Made by a program: the position numbers and the translations under genes. From assembly GCA_016702415.1 (NCBI GenBank), contig JADJEA010000024.1:434001-498000 (forward strand): a stretch of 64,000 nt of DNA, read 5' to 3'. Below are positions 42,054-50,937 of this stretch, one piece after another. This DNA is from Nostocoides sp. GTDB taxonomy: Bacteria > Actinomycetota > Actinomycetes > Actinomycetales > Dermatophilaceae. The first letter of the stretch is position 1. Each line of letters starts with the position of its first letter. Below the pieces are notes generated by a model, which searched no databases, had not been told where the DNA came from, and worked only from the letters and a program-made list of their open reading frames with translations.

Positions 42054-43037
42054 CTACTTCGCCGTGATCCCGCGAAGCTGCTCCGAGGCGGCCACGATCG
42101 TGGCGGTGCCGGACGCGGGGACGACGATGGCGAGGGTCTCGAGCCAGTCGAGGTCGGCCGACTTGGTGATCTTCGACGTACCGGCGAGCTTGGCGAGGCT
42201 CCCGGTCAGCACCAGTTCTTTCGCCTTGCGCGTCGGGGTCAGGGTGTCCCGCCGCGAGAGCTGAACGAACGCAAGCGCACCGCCGTCCTCCAGACGGAAG
42301 GCGAGGACGTCCTGAGCGAAGGGCGCGTGCGAGCGGGTGAATGTGCCCAGCTTGCCCAGCGCCTTGGCCTGCGCCGAGGAACTCGCCAGGATGCCCTTGG
42401 CGAACCCGTCGTCGAGCCCGACGATCGGGGTCTTCGGCGGACGTGGCGCGGGATAGGCGAGGGCGTCGGCATACGCCTTGGCGATCGTGGCGGGACTGCC
42501 GACCAGACCGGACCCGTCCGTCACGGGTTGGATGCCCTAGGTGAGCAGGGGCATGGCCGGGATGCTCGCCCCCGGCTCCATCGGCACCGTGGTCTGGAGC
42601 TTGAACGGCGTCGTCGCATCGGTCTGGACGAACACATAGAGGCTCTGGACGTCCTCCGCTTGCGCGGTGGCCAGGAGATAACGGGGCCACCCCGGCCCGC
42701 GGCTGACCCCGAGCAGGGTCACCGCCGGCGGGAGCGTGAGGGCGTTGGTGCGCCCCTCCGCGACGAACTTGTCCTTGACCTCGGCCAGCCGCAGCGCCGG
42801 CCCCAGCAGGGCGGACTTCCGGGCCGCCTCGTCGGCGTCCGGTCCGGTCATGGCTTCACTCGCCCGGTCGAGCGCGCGCTGGCTGACCTGCCGGGCCGCG
42901 GTCGCCGTCAGGATGGCGGGGTCGCTCGGGACCGTCGGGGCCGCCCGCAGGCCGACCACCCGATCCGGTATGCCGCACCCCCCCGCCGCGAGGACGCCCG
43001 CCAAAGCGAGGGCGCCCCAGGTTCTCCGCCGGGTCAT
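42054..43037 (-). pseudogene. Lipoprotein gene interrupted by an in-frame TAG
   Basis: From the ATG at 43037 a lipoprotein signal peptide is clear (ALAGVLAAGGCGIPD, lipobox Cys at residue 21), followed by an alpha/beta extracytoplasmic domain. After 166 codons, ending in AMPLLT, a TAG (42537-42539) stops the frame. The same frame then continues GIQPVTDGSGLVGSPATIAKAYADAL for another 160 codons to 42054 with normal composition, and the two halves look like one protein. A GTG at 42522-42524 could restart translation but has only a weak AGGG upstream. A nonsense mutation, sequencing error or readthrough are all possible. Its start overlaps the stop of the upstream membrane protein (43034), so both belong to one envelope operon. 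Confidence 0.7.
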
Positions 43038-43684
43038 GCGACCACCGTTCCTTGATTGATACCGTCGCCCGCCGTCGTCGGGGCGCGGTGGCGGCGCCGT
43101 CGAGGGAGAATCGTCCGGGCGCCGGCGAGCACGAGGATGACGCCGACGCCGATGGCCACCAGGGCCTCACGGAACCACGCCGGATCCGACCAGGTGAGTG
43201 TGAGGGCCCCCAGATCGGCCCCGGACCCCGGCTGGATGATCATCGTCTGGGGGGCGTCGGCCTGGTCGACCACGACGGTGGTGGGTGCCGAGACGGAGCG
43301 GGTGGTGCGCCATACATCCACCAGGCCGAGGTCGAGACCGGACGCGGACCCGCGGCGGGTGAGGGTCGCCGATTTCGCTCGGACGTCGACGCCCGTCACG
43401 ACGGCGACCGCATGATCGCCGATGACCGCCGCGGCGTCCGAGGGCGCTCCGATGGCGATGGTCGCGGTCGACCCGGCCTTGGGGGTGACCGTGACCCGCA
43501 CCGGATGAGCCGTGCGGTTGAGGATGGCGGGCTCGAGGAGGACCGGCGTCGAGCCCGTCGGTGGGACGGCGAACCGCGCTGTCCCATTCGATCCGAGGAA
43601 GGCGGCGAACCACCCCCCGACGACGACGAGAGCCAGCCCCGCGGCGAGCAGGAGCGCTCCGAGGAGGCGCTTGATCAGCAGCAC
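43034..43684 (-). CDS. Membrane protein with large extracytoplasmic beta domain, unknown function
   Basis: A 216-residue protein with one helix at the N-terminus (LLGALLLAAGLALVVVGGWFAAFL) and one near the C-terminus (LVAIGVGVILVLAGARTI), bracketing a roughly 140-residue Thr/Val/Ala-rich beta domain. The C-terminal tail is basic. I do not recognise the family. GTG at 43684 is preferred because AAAGGA lies 9 nt upstream; a GTG at 43705 is also in frame. It is co-translated with the interrupted lipoprotein gene, so the two probably act together in the envelope. Confidence 0.7.
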   Translation of the reverse strand: MLLIKRLLGALLLAAGLALVVVGGWFAAFLGSNGTARFAVPPTGSTPVLLEPAILNRTAHPVRVTVTPKAGSTATIAIGAPSDAAAVIGDHAVAVVTGVDVRAKSATLTRRGSASGLDLGLVDVWRTTRSVSAPTTVVVDQADAPQTMIIQPGSGADLGALTLTWSDPAWFREALVAIGVGVILVLAGARTILPRRRRHRAPTTAGDGINQGTVVA

Positions 43685-43853
43685 GAGTAGGGGTCCTTTG
43701 TCCACGAACGGTCATGGCCGCGCACGGCCGGATGGCGTTACCGCCGAACCTCCACGATGACCCATCCCGGTGGGACGGCACAAATCGGCCCCCCGGCGTT
43801 CACCTCGGATCGGGGCACGGCGCGGTGCGTCGCGGCGGGTTCCGTGGCACCAC

Positions 43854-43859
43854 TAGGGT
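43854..43859 (+). promoter_or_regulatory. -10 box for leaderless start at 43866
   Basis: TAGGGT ends 6 nt before the GTG of the corA-like gene; the spacer has no ribosome binding site. Confidence 0.5.
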
Positions 43860-43865
43860 GGCCAC

Positions 43866-44867
43866 GTGGCGCGGTATGACGTCATCTGGGTCGAGGCGAA
43901 AACCGGCCGGGCGACCCCGATGGAGGGCGACGATCTGGCGGGACTCCTCGCCCGGAACGACGGCTGGGTGTGGGTCGATATCCCCGAGGTCGGTGAGGAG
44001 GAGCAGGCCCTGCTCACGGAGGTCTTCCACCTCCACCCGCTGGCGGTGCAGGACTGTGCGGCCCGCAACCATGTGGCGCGGCTGCATTACTACCGGACTT
44101 ATCTGTTCTTGGCCTTGCACCTGCCGCTCTCGGGTGCCTCGGGTCATGTCCACTATCTCGAACTCGACCAGATCGTCGGGCGCAACTTCCTCATCACCAC
44201 ACACGGGCCCCATGCCGCCGCGGTGGCCTCCGAGCACCTGCTCGTCGAGACCCGCGAACTCGCCGACCGGCTGTTGCGCGGCCGGATCGCGGCCCGCCGC
44301 CCGATCGCCCTGTCCTATGCCCTCGTGTCCAATCTCACCAACACCCTCGAGCGCATCGTCAACGCCTCGGCCAGCGAGATCGGGCTCCTGGAGAAGCGGG
44401 TGATGATGCAGGCGGACGAAGAGAATCCGCAGCGCTTCCTCGACGAGTTGTTCACGGTGCGCCACCTCCTGCTGACGATCCACACGATGGCGGCCCAGAG
44501 CACCGAGGTCCTCATCCGGGCCACGCACCTGATGGCGGAGCACGGCAAGGGGACCCAGCGACTGCTCTCGGACCTGAAGGATCAATACGCGCGCTTGGAG
44601 CGCATCACCCACGCGCAGATGGGATTCCTCCACGGCGTCACCGATTTCTACCGGGCCCGGACGGACACCCGGATGGCCATCGCGGCCGAACGCCTGGCGG
44701 TGATCGCGGCGGTCACCCTCCCCATTACCGCTATTTCCTCGGTCATGGGGATGAACGTCATCGTCAACGGCTCGACCCATTGGCTGCTGCTGGGAATCCT
44801 CTTGACGGTCATGCTCGCGATGTCGGTGATCCTGTTGCGCTGGGCCCACCGCCAGGGATGGTGGTGA
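43866..44867 (+). CDS. CorA family magnesium/divalent cation transporter
   Basis: The 333-residue protein has the CorA layout: an alpha/beta cytoplasmic N-terminal domain (residues 1-140), long helices (LEKRVMMQADEENPQRFLDELFTVRHLLLTIHTMA) forming the funnel, and two C-terminal membrane helices. The signature GMN motif is in AISSVMGMNVIV near residue 297. The basic cytoplasmic tail RWAHRQGWW follows the last helix. Mg2+ or Co2+ uptake is the usual role, although some relatives export Zn2+. It is divergent from the membrane protein operon. Confidence 0.92.
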   Translation: MARYDVIWVEAKTGRATPMEGDDLAGLLARNDGWVWVDIPEVGEEEQALLTEVFHLHPLAVQDCAARNHVARLHYYRTYLFLALHLPLSGASGHVHYLELDQIVGRNFLITTHGPHAAAVASEHLLVETRELADRLLRGRIAARRPIALSYALVSNLTNTLERIVNASASEIGLLEKRVMMQADEENPQRFLDELFTVRHLLLTIHTMAAQSTEVLIRATHLMAEHGKGTQRLLSDLKDQYARLERITHAQMGFLHGVTDFYRARTDTRMAIAAERLAVIAAVTLPITAISSVMGMNVIVNGSTHWLLLGILLTVMLAMSVILLRWAHRQGWW

Positions 44868-44907
44868 CCCTGCCTCCCCGGTAACGACGGGTGCGGAACC
44901 CGACCGG

Positions 44908-45858
44908 TCAACCCAGGGCGGCGACGATCTCGTCGGCGGCGGTATGCGGATCGCTCCCCCCCGCCACCACGGCCCGGGCCGCGTCCGCGACCTGGGCGGC
45001 GACCCGCTCGCGAACCCGCGCGAGCACGACCGCCTCGATCTCGGCCCGGGCCCGCGCCCGGCGCCGGGCGTCGAGGGTGCCGTCTGCGGCGGCGTGCGCG
45101 CGGTGGGCCTCCAGCGCGTCGAGCAACTCCTCGATCCCGGTTCCGTTGGCCGCCGAGACGGCGAGGACGGGTGGGCGCCAGGCACGCGGCATACGGGCAC
45201 CGAGGCGCAGCATCGAGCGGATCTCGCGCATGGTCTCGTGGGCGCCGGGTCGATCGGCCTTGTTGACGGCCAGGACGTCGCCGATCTCGAGGATTCCGGC
45301 CTTGGCGGCCTGGATGCCGTCGCCCATGCCGGGAGCTAGGAGCACCAGGGTGGTGTCCGCTCCGGCCGCGATGTCGACCTCGCTCTGGCCGACGCCGACG
45401 GTCTCGACGAGGATCGTGTCGAAGCCCACTGCGTCGAGGACCCGGACCACGGCGGGCGTCGCTGCCGCGAGGCCGCCGAGCTGGCCCCGGGCCGCCATCG
45501 ACCGGATGAAGACCCCGGTGTCGGTCGCGTGATCGCCCATCCGGATGCGATCGCCAAGGAGCGCCCCGCCGGTGAACGGCGAACTCGGGTCGACGGCGAG
45601 GACGGCCACGCGCCGCCCGCGCGCGCGCAGGGCGGCCACGAGCGCATTGGTCGTCGTCGACTTGCCGACCCCGGGCGAGCCGGTGATCCCGATGACGTGC
45701 GCGCCACCCCCGCGGCCGACTCCATCGGACCCCGATCGCGCCGGGTTCGCCACCCGGGTGTTGCCCGACTCGACGAGGGAGATCAGGCGGGCCAGGGCAC
45801 GCGGGGAACCGGCCCGTGCCGCCGCCAACAGGTCGGCGCTCTCGGCGGCACGGGTCAC
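44908..45858 (-). CDS. meaB: Methylmalonyl-CoA mutase-associated GTPase MeaB
   Basis: MeaB is a G3E-family GTPase that loads and protects the B12 cofactor of methylmalonyl-CoA or ethylmalonyl-CoA mutases. The 316-residue protein shows the Walker A GITGSPGVGKSTTTNAL near residue 60, VLAVDPSSPFTGGALLGDRIRM, the switch region VETVGVGQSEVDIA, and NKAD near residue 190. GTG at 45858 is preferred; it lies 8 bp after the thiolase stop. No mutase gene is in the window, so the client enzyme is elsewhere, but the epimerase and crotonyl-CoA carboxylase/reductase nearby fit the pathway. Confidence 0.92.
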   Translation of the reverse strand: MTRAAESADLLAAARAGSPRALARLISLVESGNTRVANPARSGSDGVGRGGGAHVIGITGSPGVGKSTTTNALVAALRARGRRVAVLAVDPSSPFTGGALLGDRIRMGDHATDTGVFIRSMAARGQLGGLAAATPAVVRVLDAVGFDTILVETVGVGQSEVDIAAGADTTLVLLAPGMGDGIQAAKAGILEIGDVLAVNKADRPGAHETMREIRSMLRLGARMPRAWRPPVLAVSAANGTGIEELLDALEAHRAHAAADGTLDARRRARARAEIEAVVLARVRERVAAQVADAARAVVAGGSDPHTAADEIVAALG

Positions 45859-45866
45859 GGCGGCGA

Positions 45867-47066
45867 TCAGGCCTTCGGGACTCGGACGATCAGGGCGTCG
45901 CCCTGGCCGCCACCACCGCACAGAGCGGCCGCGCCGACGCCGCCGCCGCGGCGCTTGAGCTCGTTGGCCAGGGTCAGGACGACACGTGCGCCGGACATGC
46001 CGAGCGGGTGCCCCATCGCGATGGCGCCGCCATTGGGGTTGACGATCTCGGGGTCGATGCCGAGGGCCTTGGTCGAGGAGAGCCCGACGGCCGCGAAGGC
46101 CTCGTTGATCTCGACGAGGTCGAGGTCACCGACGCCGATGCCTTCCTTGGCGCACGCGTGCTTGATCGCCTCGGCGGGCTGCTGCTGGAGCGTGGAGTCG
46201 GGTCCGGCGACATTGCCGTGGGCCCCGATCTCGGCGAGCCAGGTCAGTCCGAGTTCCTCCGCCTTGGACTTTGCCATGACGACGACGGCGCAGGCCCCGT
46301 CGGAGATCTGGGACGCCGAACCGGCCGTGATCGTGCCCTCCTTGTTGAAGGCGGGACGCAGGCCGCTGAGCGAGGCGGCCGTGGTCTCGGCGCGGATGCC
46401 CTCGTCGAACTTGAACTCGACCGGGTCGCCCTTGCGCTGCGGGATCGACACCGCGACGACCTCGTCGTCGAAGAGCCCGTCCTTCCATGCCTTGGCGGCG
46501 TTCTGGTGGCTGCGCGCGGAGAAGGCGTCCTGCTCCTCGCGGGTGCAGGCGAACTCCCCGCTGTTGGCGGAGTCGGTCATCCCGCCCATGCCCTGCTTGG
46601 TGAAGACGTCGGAGAGCGCGTCGAAGTCCATGTGGTCGCGCAGCGTGACATTGCCGTACTTGAAGCCGTCACGGCTCTTCTCGAGCAGGTGCGGCGCATT
46701 GGTCATCGACTCCTGCCCGCCGGCGACGACGACCTCGAACTCGCCCGCGCGGATCATTTGGTCGGCCAGGGCAATCGCGTCCAGGCCGGACAGGCACACC
46801 TTGTTGATCGACAAGGCCGGGACCGTCATCGGGATGCCGGCCTTGCTCGCGGCCTGGCGGGCGGGAATCTGGCCCTCACCGGCATACAGGACCTGGCCCA
46901 TGATGACGTACTGGACGTCCTCCGGCTTGACCCCGGACTTCTCGAGGGCCCCCTTGATGGCGATGCCGCCGAGATCGGAGCCGCTGAAGCCCTTGAGCGA
47001 GCCACTCATGCGGCCCATCGGGGTGCGGGCCCCGGCGACGATGACGGACACGGGACGGTCGGACAT
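45867..47066 (-). CDS. Acetyl-CoA C-acetyltransferase (thiolase)
   Basis: The 399-residue thiolase condenses two acetyl-CoA to acetoacetyl-CoA or runs the reverse. The acyl-accepting cysteine is in SINKVCLSGLDAIALA near residue 90, the second catalytic centre is VNPNGGAIAMGHPLGMSGAR with His near residue 355, and the base cysteine is in GAAALCGGGGQGDAL near the C-terminus. All are intact. TGGAGG precedes the ATG. It is co-directional with meaB downstream. Biosynthetic and degradative thiolases cannot be distinguished by reading, but the gene neighbours suggest acetoacetyl-CoA formation for the ethylmalonyl-CoA or polyhydroxybutyrate route. Confidence 0.92.
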   Translation of the reverse strand: MSDRPVSVIVAGARTPMGRMSGSLKGFSGSDLGGIAIKGALEKSGVKPEDVQYVIMGQVLYAGEGQIPARQAASKAGIPMTVPALSINKVCLSGLDAIALADQMIRAGEFEVVVAGGQESMTNAPHLLEKSRDGFKYGNVTLRDHMDFDALSDVFTKQGMGGMTDSANSGEFACTREEQDAFSARSHQNAAKAWKDGLFDDEVVAVSIPQRKGDPVEFKFDEGIRAETTAASLSGLRPAFNKEGTITAGSASQISDGACAVVVMAKSKAEELGLTWLAEIGAHGNVAGPDSTLQQQPAEAIKHACAKEGIGVGDLDLVEINEAFAAVGLSSTKALGIDPEIVNPNGGAIAMGHPLGMSGARVVLTLANELKRRGGGVGAAALCGGGGQGDALIVRVPKA

Positions 47067-47279
47067 GACGGCCTCCAACGGCAGCGGTGAGTGAGGTACG
47101 GCTTCCTGCCATGCTAACGACGCGCACCGACGACCGCCCATGCCTCGGCGGTGTCGCTCACCACACGTTGTCAGCCCACCCCGGGATACTGGTATGCCGA
47201 GCGGCCGCCACCGATGGCGCCGCCCCGATCGGAGGTGCTCGGCGATGCAGCGGTGGCCTGGTCTCGGGGTGGGTCGGCC

Positions 47280-48860
47280 ATGACCGAGGACGGAGTCATC
47301 GGCATCGATCTGGGCACCGGATCGGTGAAGGTCCTCGTCGCCGACCTCACGGGGGCAGTGCGGGCGATCGCCCGGCGCGGCTACCCCACCGCCGTGCGCC
47401 CGCTCGACCTGGCTCCCGGGCGCGGCGAGGCCGACCCCGACGGGTGGCTGGTGGCCGTCGCGGAGGCGACCCGGGAGGCGGTGGGGCGCAGCGGCATACG
47501 ACCGATTGGGGTGGGGTTCTCGGGGCAGATGCACGGGCTGGTCCTGACGGCGGCCGACGGGCGCGCGGTGCGGCCGGCGTTGCAGTGGACCGACGCCCGG
47601 GCGCTCCCCCAGGTCCAGCTGTATGGCGCGCTCTCCGACCCCGTGCTGGCCCGGCTGGGTGGTCCGCTGGTTCCGGGCATGGCGGGGCCGATGCTCGCCT
47701 GGCTCACCCGGCACGAGCCCGACGCCGTCGCCGCGGCCCGGTGGGCACTGCAGCCCAAGGACTGGCTGCGCCTGCGGCTGACCGGGCAGGCCGCGGGTGA
47801 GCCGAGCGATGCCTCCGCGACGCTCCTCTATGACCTGATGACCGACGCGTGGTCGTCCGACGTGGTCTCCGCGCTCGAGGTGGACCCGCGCCTGTTGCCG
47901 CCGCTCCTCACGCACGGCGGCGCGCCCGCGGGGGCGCTGACGCCGGAAGCGGCCGGGCTGCTCGGCCTGCCGGCCGGCATCGTCGTGGCGGCGGGAGCGG
48001 GAGACACCGCGGCAGCGATCCACGGATCGGCGCTGCGTGAACCCGGCGAGGTCCAGCTCACCGTCGGGACCGGGGTGCAGATCGTCACCCCGGTGGAGCG
48101 TCTGCCGAGGCCGTTGCCCTCGCGGCCGACGACCCATCTCTACCGCACCGCCGCCGCGCGGGGGTGGTATGCCATGGCGGCCGGCCTCAACGGCGGGTCG
48201 ACGCTCGGCTGGGCGTGCACGCTACTCGGGATGAGCCTCGCCGACCTCAATGCATCCCTCGATTCGCCTCTGCGCCAGGACGATCCGGTGTTCGTGCCGC
48301 ACCTGCACGGGGAGCGCACGCCGTGGTTGGACACCGAGTTGCGGGGGGCGTGGACGGGGTTGAGTGCGCGGCATACCCGCGTCGACCTCGCCCGGGCGGC
48401 GCTCGCCGGGGTGGCCGTCACCGTCCACGATGCGTATGCCGCGTTGCTCACCTCCGGCGCCCTCGACCCCTCCAACACATCCGGCTCCCTCGACCCCTCC
48501 GCGGGGCAGGCTCGACCGGTCCGGCTGGCCGGCGGCGGGACCGCCGACCCGCGGTGGCGCCGGCTCCTCGCCGACGCCCTGGGCCGGCCCCTGACGGCCG
48601 TCGACGTCGCCGATGCCTCGGGGCTCGGCGCCGCGCTCCTGGCCGCCGAGGCCGCGGGCTGCGCCATCCCCGCCGAACTCCCGCACGGGGATACCGGCGC
48701 GGACAAGGGCTCAGACACGGGCTCGCACACCGGCTCGGACACCGGCGCGGGCGGCGGGGACCGGCTGATCGACGCCGAACCGACGGCGGCCGGGACCGCG
48801 GCCTTCGCCGATCTCGTCGAACGCACCCACGCCCGAATGACGGCCCTGCGCGCTCTCTGA
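47280..48860 (+). CDS. xylB: FGGY-family carbohydrate kinase, xylulokinase-like
   Basis: The 526-residue kinase starts VIGIDLGTGSVKVLVADLTG (phosphate-1 motif) and has FSGQMHGLVLTAADG, which is the xylulokinase signature, then the actin-fold sites AAGAGDTAAAIHGSAL (catalytic Asp) and LTVGTGVQIV. The second domain has LAGGGTADPRWRRLLADALGRPL. A Gly/Asp/Ser/Thr-rich insertion of about 25 residues, made of short SDTGS repeats, lies near the C-terminus. No xylA is adjacent, so the substrate (xylulose or a related ketose/polyol) is uncertain. ATG at 47280 is the last start before the motif. It is divergent from the thiolase. Confidence 0.82.
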   Translation: MTEDGVIGIDLGTGSVKVLVADLTGAVRAIARRGYPTAVRPLDLAPGRGEADPDGWLVAVAEATREAVGRSGIRPIGVGFSGQMHGLVLTAADGRAVRPALQWTDARALPQVQLYGALSDPVLARLGGPLVPGMAGPMLAWLTRHEPDAVAAARWALQPKDWLRLRLTGQAAGEPSDASATLLYDLMTDAWSSDVVSALEVDPRLLPPLLTHGGAPAGALTPEAAGLLGLPAGIVVAAGAGDTAAAIHGSALREPGEVQLTVGTGVQIVTPVERLPRPLPSRPTTHLYRTAAARGWYAMAAGLNGGSTLGWACTLLGMSLADLNASLDSPLRQDDPVFVPHLHGERTPWLDTELRGAWTGLSARHTRVDLARAALAGVAVTVHDAYAALLTSGALDPSNTSGSLDPSAGQARPVRLAGGGTADPRWRRLLADALGRPLTAVDVADASGLGAALLAAEAAGCAIPAELPHGDTGADKGSDTGSHTGSDTGAGGGDRLIDAEPTAAGTAAFADLVERTHARMTALRAL

Positions 48861-48930
48861 GCAACCCGCTCGCCGCCCGGGTGACCAAGGCGACAGCGGG
48901 AGGGCGGGGCGCGGGGGCGAGCGGTCGCCA

Positions 48931-48936
48931 TACGCT
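48931..48936 (+). promoter_or_regulatory. -10 box for leaderless start at 48943
   Basis: TACGCT lies 6 nt before the ATG of the methylmalonyl-CoA epimerase gene, with no ribosome binding site between. Confidence 0.5.
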
Positions 48937-48942
48937 CTCGGA

Positions 48943-49377
48943 ATGACCGACAACCTGTTCACCGCCATCGACCACGTGGGCGTCGCCGTCCCCGATCTCG
49001 ACGCGGCGATCGCGTTCTATCGCGACACCTACGGCATGGAAATGCTCCACGAGGAGGTCAACGAGGAGCAGGGCGTGCGCGAGGCGATGATGGGCGTCGG
49101 GGACTCAGGGTCCTGCATCCAGCTCCTCGCGCCGCTGTCGGAGGCGTCGACGATCGCGAAGTTCCTCGACCGCAACGGACCTGGCATTCAGCAAATGGCC
49201 TTTCGCGTCACCGACATCGACGCGGTCGGGGCCACCCTGCGCGAGCGTGGCGTGCGGCTGCTCTACGACGTGCCCAAGCGCGGGACGAGCAACAGCCGGG
49301 TCAACTTCATCCACCCGAAGGACGCCGGCGGCATCCTCGTCGAATTGGTCGAGCCGGCGGCCGGTCCCGCCCACTGA
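48943..49377 (+). CDS. mce: Methylmalonyl-CoA/ethylmalonyl-CoA epimerase
   Basis: A 144-residue vicinal-oxygen-chelate protein that interconverts (2R)- and (2S)-methylmalonyl-CoA, and in some bacteria ethylmalonyl-CoA. The fold starts FTAIDHVGVAVPDLDAAIAFYRDTYG with the first metal histidine in DHVGVAV, IQLLAPLSEAS, GIQQMAFRV and ends INFIHPKDAGGILVELVEP-like (VNFIHPKDAGG), where the final Glu binds metal. It is leaderless and lies 122 bp upstream of crotonyl-CoA carboxylase/reductase, its likely pathway partner. Confidence 0.92.
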   Translation: MTDNLFTAIDHVGVAVPDLDAAIAFYRDTYGMEMLHEEVNEEQGVREAMMGVGDSGSCIQLLAPLSEASTIAKFLDRNGPGIQQMAFRVTDIDAVGATLRERGVRLLYDVPKRGTSNSRVNFIHPKDAGGILVELVEPAAGPAH

Positions 49378-49389
49378 GCGGGCACTGAC

Positions 49390-49425
49390 GGGCCGGCCGA
49401 TGGACCGGCCGACGGGCCGGCCGAT
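49390..49425. repeat. Three 12-bp tandem units GGNCCGGCCGAY
   Basis: GGGCCGGCCGAT, GGACCGGCCGAC and GGGCCGGCCGAT run head to tail at 49390, 49402 and 49414. They lie just after the epimerase stop and about 62 bp upstream of the crotonyl-CoA carboxylase/reductase -10 box. Each unit holds the palindrome CCGG-CCGG-like core, so the block can also fold back on itself. Confidence 0.6.
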
Positions 49426-49486
49426 GGGTGACAAAGCTCACCCGTGACCGGACTCTCACGCCCCGCCGCGAGGCCGCAACGCTGGC

Positions 49487-49492
49487 TAGGTT
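49487..49492 (+). promoter_or_regulatory. -10 box for leaderless start at 49500
   Basis: TAGGTT ends 7 nt before the ATG of the crotonyl-CoA carboxylase/reductase gene. Confidence 0.5.
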
Positions 49493-49499
49493 CGACCAT

Positions 49500-50840
49500 A
49501 TGCAGCAGATCCTCGATGCCATCATGTCCGGCGACCGTTCGCAGGAAACCTATGCGGGACTGGCCGTTCCGGAGACCTACAAGGGTGCGACCGTCCACAA
49601 GGACGAGACCGGGATGTTCGAGGGTCTCGCCTCGCGCGACAAGGACCCGCGCAAGTCACTGCACATCGACGACGTCCCCGTCCCCGAGCTCGCTCCGGAC
49701 GAGGCCCTGGTCGCGGTCATGGCGAGCGCCATCAACTACAACACCGTCTGGACGAGCATCTTCGAACCGCTCCCGACGTTCGGGTTCCTCGAGCGCTACG
49801 GCCGGCTGTCGGAGTACACCAAGCGCCACGACCTGCCCTACCACGTCGTCGGCTCCGACCTCGCCGGCGTCGTCCTGCGCACCGGTTCCGCGGTCAACCT
49901 GTGGAAGCCCGGCCAGGAGGTCGTCGCCCACTGCCTCTCGGTCGAGCTGGAGCACCACGACGGCCACGACGACACGATGATGGACCCCGAGCAGCGGATC
50001 TGGGGATTCGAGACCAACTTCGGCGGGCTCGCCGAGCTGTGCGTCGTCAAGGCCAACCAGTTGATGCCCAAGCCCGCCCACCTGAGTTGGGAGGAGGCGG
50101 CGTCGCCCGGCCTGGTCAACTCCACGGCATACCGCCAGTTGATCTCCAAGAACGGCGCCGGCATGAAGCTCGGCGACCGCGTCCTCATCTGGGGCGCCAG
50201 CGGCGGTCTCGGCTCCTATGCGACCCAGATGGCCCTGGCCGGCGGGGCCGAGCCGGTCTGCGTCGTCTCCAGCGCCGACAAGGCCGAGATCTGCCGCAAG
50301 ATGGGCGCCGAGCACATCATCGACCGGCGCGCCGAGGGCTACCAGTTCTGGAACGAGGAGGGCACCAAGCAGAACCCCAAGGAGTGGCAGCGGCTCGGCA
50401 AGAAGATCCGTGAGCTGACCGGCGGGCACGATGTCGACATCGTCTTCGAGCACCCGGGCCGCGAGACCTTCGGCGCCTCGGTCTATGTCACCCGCAAGGG
50501 CGGCATCATCACCACGTGCGCCTCGACCTCGGGCTATATGCACGAGTACGACAACCGCTACCTCTGGATGAACCTCAAGCGGATCGTCTCCAGCCACTTC
50601 GCCAACTACCGCGAGGCCTGGCAGGCCAACTCCCTCATCGACCGCGGTCTGGTCCACCCGACGCTGTCGAAGACCTACACGCTCGCGGAGGTCGGCCAGG
50701 CGGCCCTCGACGTCCACCGCAACGCCCACCAGGGCAAGGTCGGCGTCCTGACCCTCGCTCCCGAAGCAGGCCTCGGGGTCACCGACCCCGAGAAGCGCGC
50801 GAAGTTCGAGAAGGAAATCAACCGCTTCCGCGGCGAGTAG
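49500..50840 (+). CDS. ccrA: Crotonyl-CoA carboxylase/reductase
   Basis: Ccr reductively carboxylates crotonyl-CoA to ethylmalonyl-CoA with NADPH and CO2, in the ethylmalonyl-CoA pathway or for polyketide extender supply. The 446-residue protein is of family length and has the MDR fold. The CO2-binding residues of the family are present: Asn in AINYNTVW, Phe-Glu in IWGFETNFGG, and His in SSHFANYREAW. The NADPH site is LIWGASGGLGSYATQMAL; the catalytic-domain motif VFEHPGRETFGASVYV is intact. The ATG at 49500 is supported by a leaderless -10 box. A strong bidirectional terminator follows. Confidence 0.95.
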   Translation: MQQILDAIMSGDRSQETYAGLAVPETYKGATVHKDETGMFEGLASRDKDPRKSLHIDDVPVPELAPDEALVAVMASAINYNTVWTSIFEPLPTFGFLERYGRLSEYTKRHDLPYHVVGSDLAGVVLRTGSAVNLWKPGQEVVAHCLSVELEHHDGHDDTMMDPEQRIWGFETNFGGLAELCVVKANQLMPKPAHLSWEEAASPGLVNSTAYRQLISKNGAGMKLGDRVLIWGASGGLGSYATQMALAGGAEPVCVVSSADKAEICRKMGAEHIIDRRAEGYQFWNEEGTKQNPKEWQRLGKKIRELTGGHDVDIVFEHPGRETFGASVYVTRKGGIITTCASTSGYMHEYDNRYLWMNLKRIVSSHFANYREAWQANSLIDRGLVHPTLSKTYTLAEVGQAALDVHRNAHQGKVGVLTLAPEAGLGVTDPEKRAKFEKEINRFRGE

Positions 50841-50857
50841 TCTCCGCCTCCCGGCAC

Positions 50858-50903
50858 ACGAACGGGGCCGTGTGGGTCAAGTGGCCCACACGGCCCCGTT
50901 CGT
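50858..50903. terminator. Strong bidirectional terminator between ccrA and ahpF
   Basis: A perfect 19-bp stem, starting ACGAACGGGGCC at 50858-50876 and closing at 50885-50903 with an 8-nt loop, lies midway between two convergent stops. A GTATGCCG word starts inside the last base pairs (50902). Confidence 0.9.
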
Positions 50904-50937
50904 ATGCCGACCGCTCCCCTCCCCGAGGCACCGAGCC

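Noticed and set aside
42537..42539. Pyrrolysine or programmed readthrough at the TAG
   Set aside because: No pyl genes, no special downstream structure, and the protein is not a methylamine methyltransferase; kept only as a remote option.
48708..48760. SDTGS-like short repeats as a surface-protein motif
   Set aside because: They lie within a cytoplasmic sugar kinase near its C-terminus and are most simply a low-complexity loop expansion.
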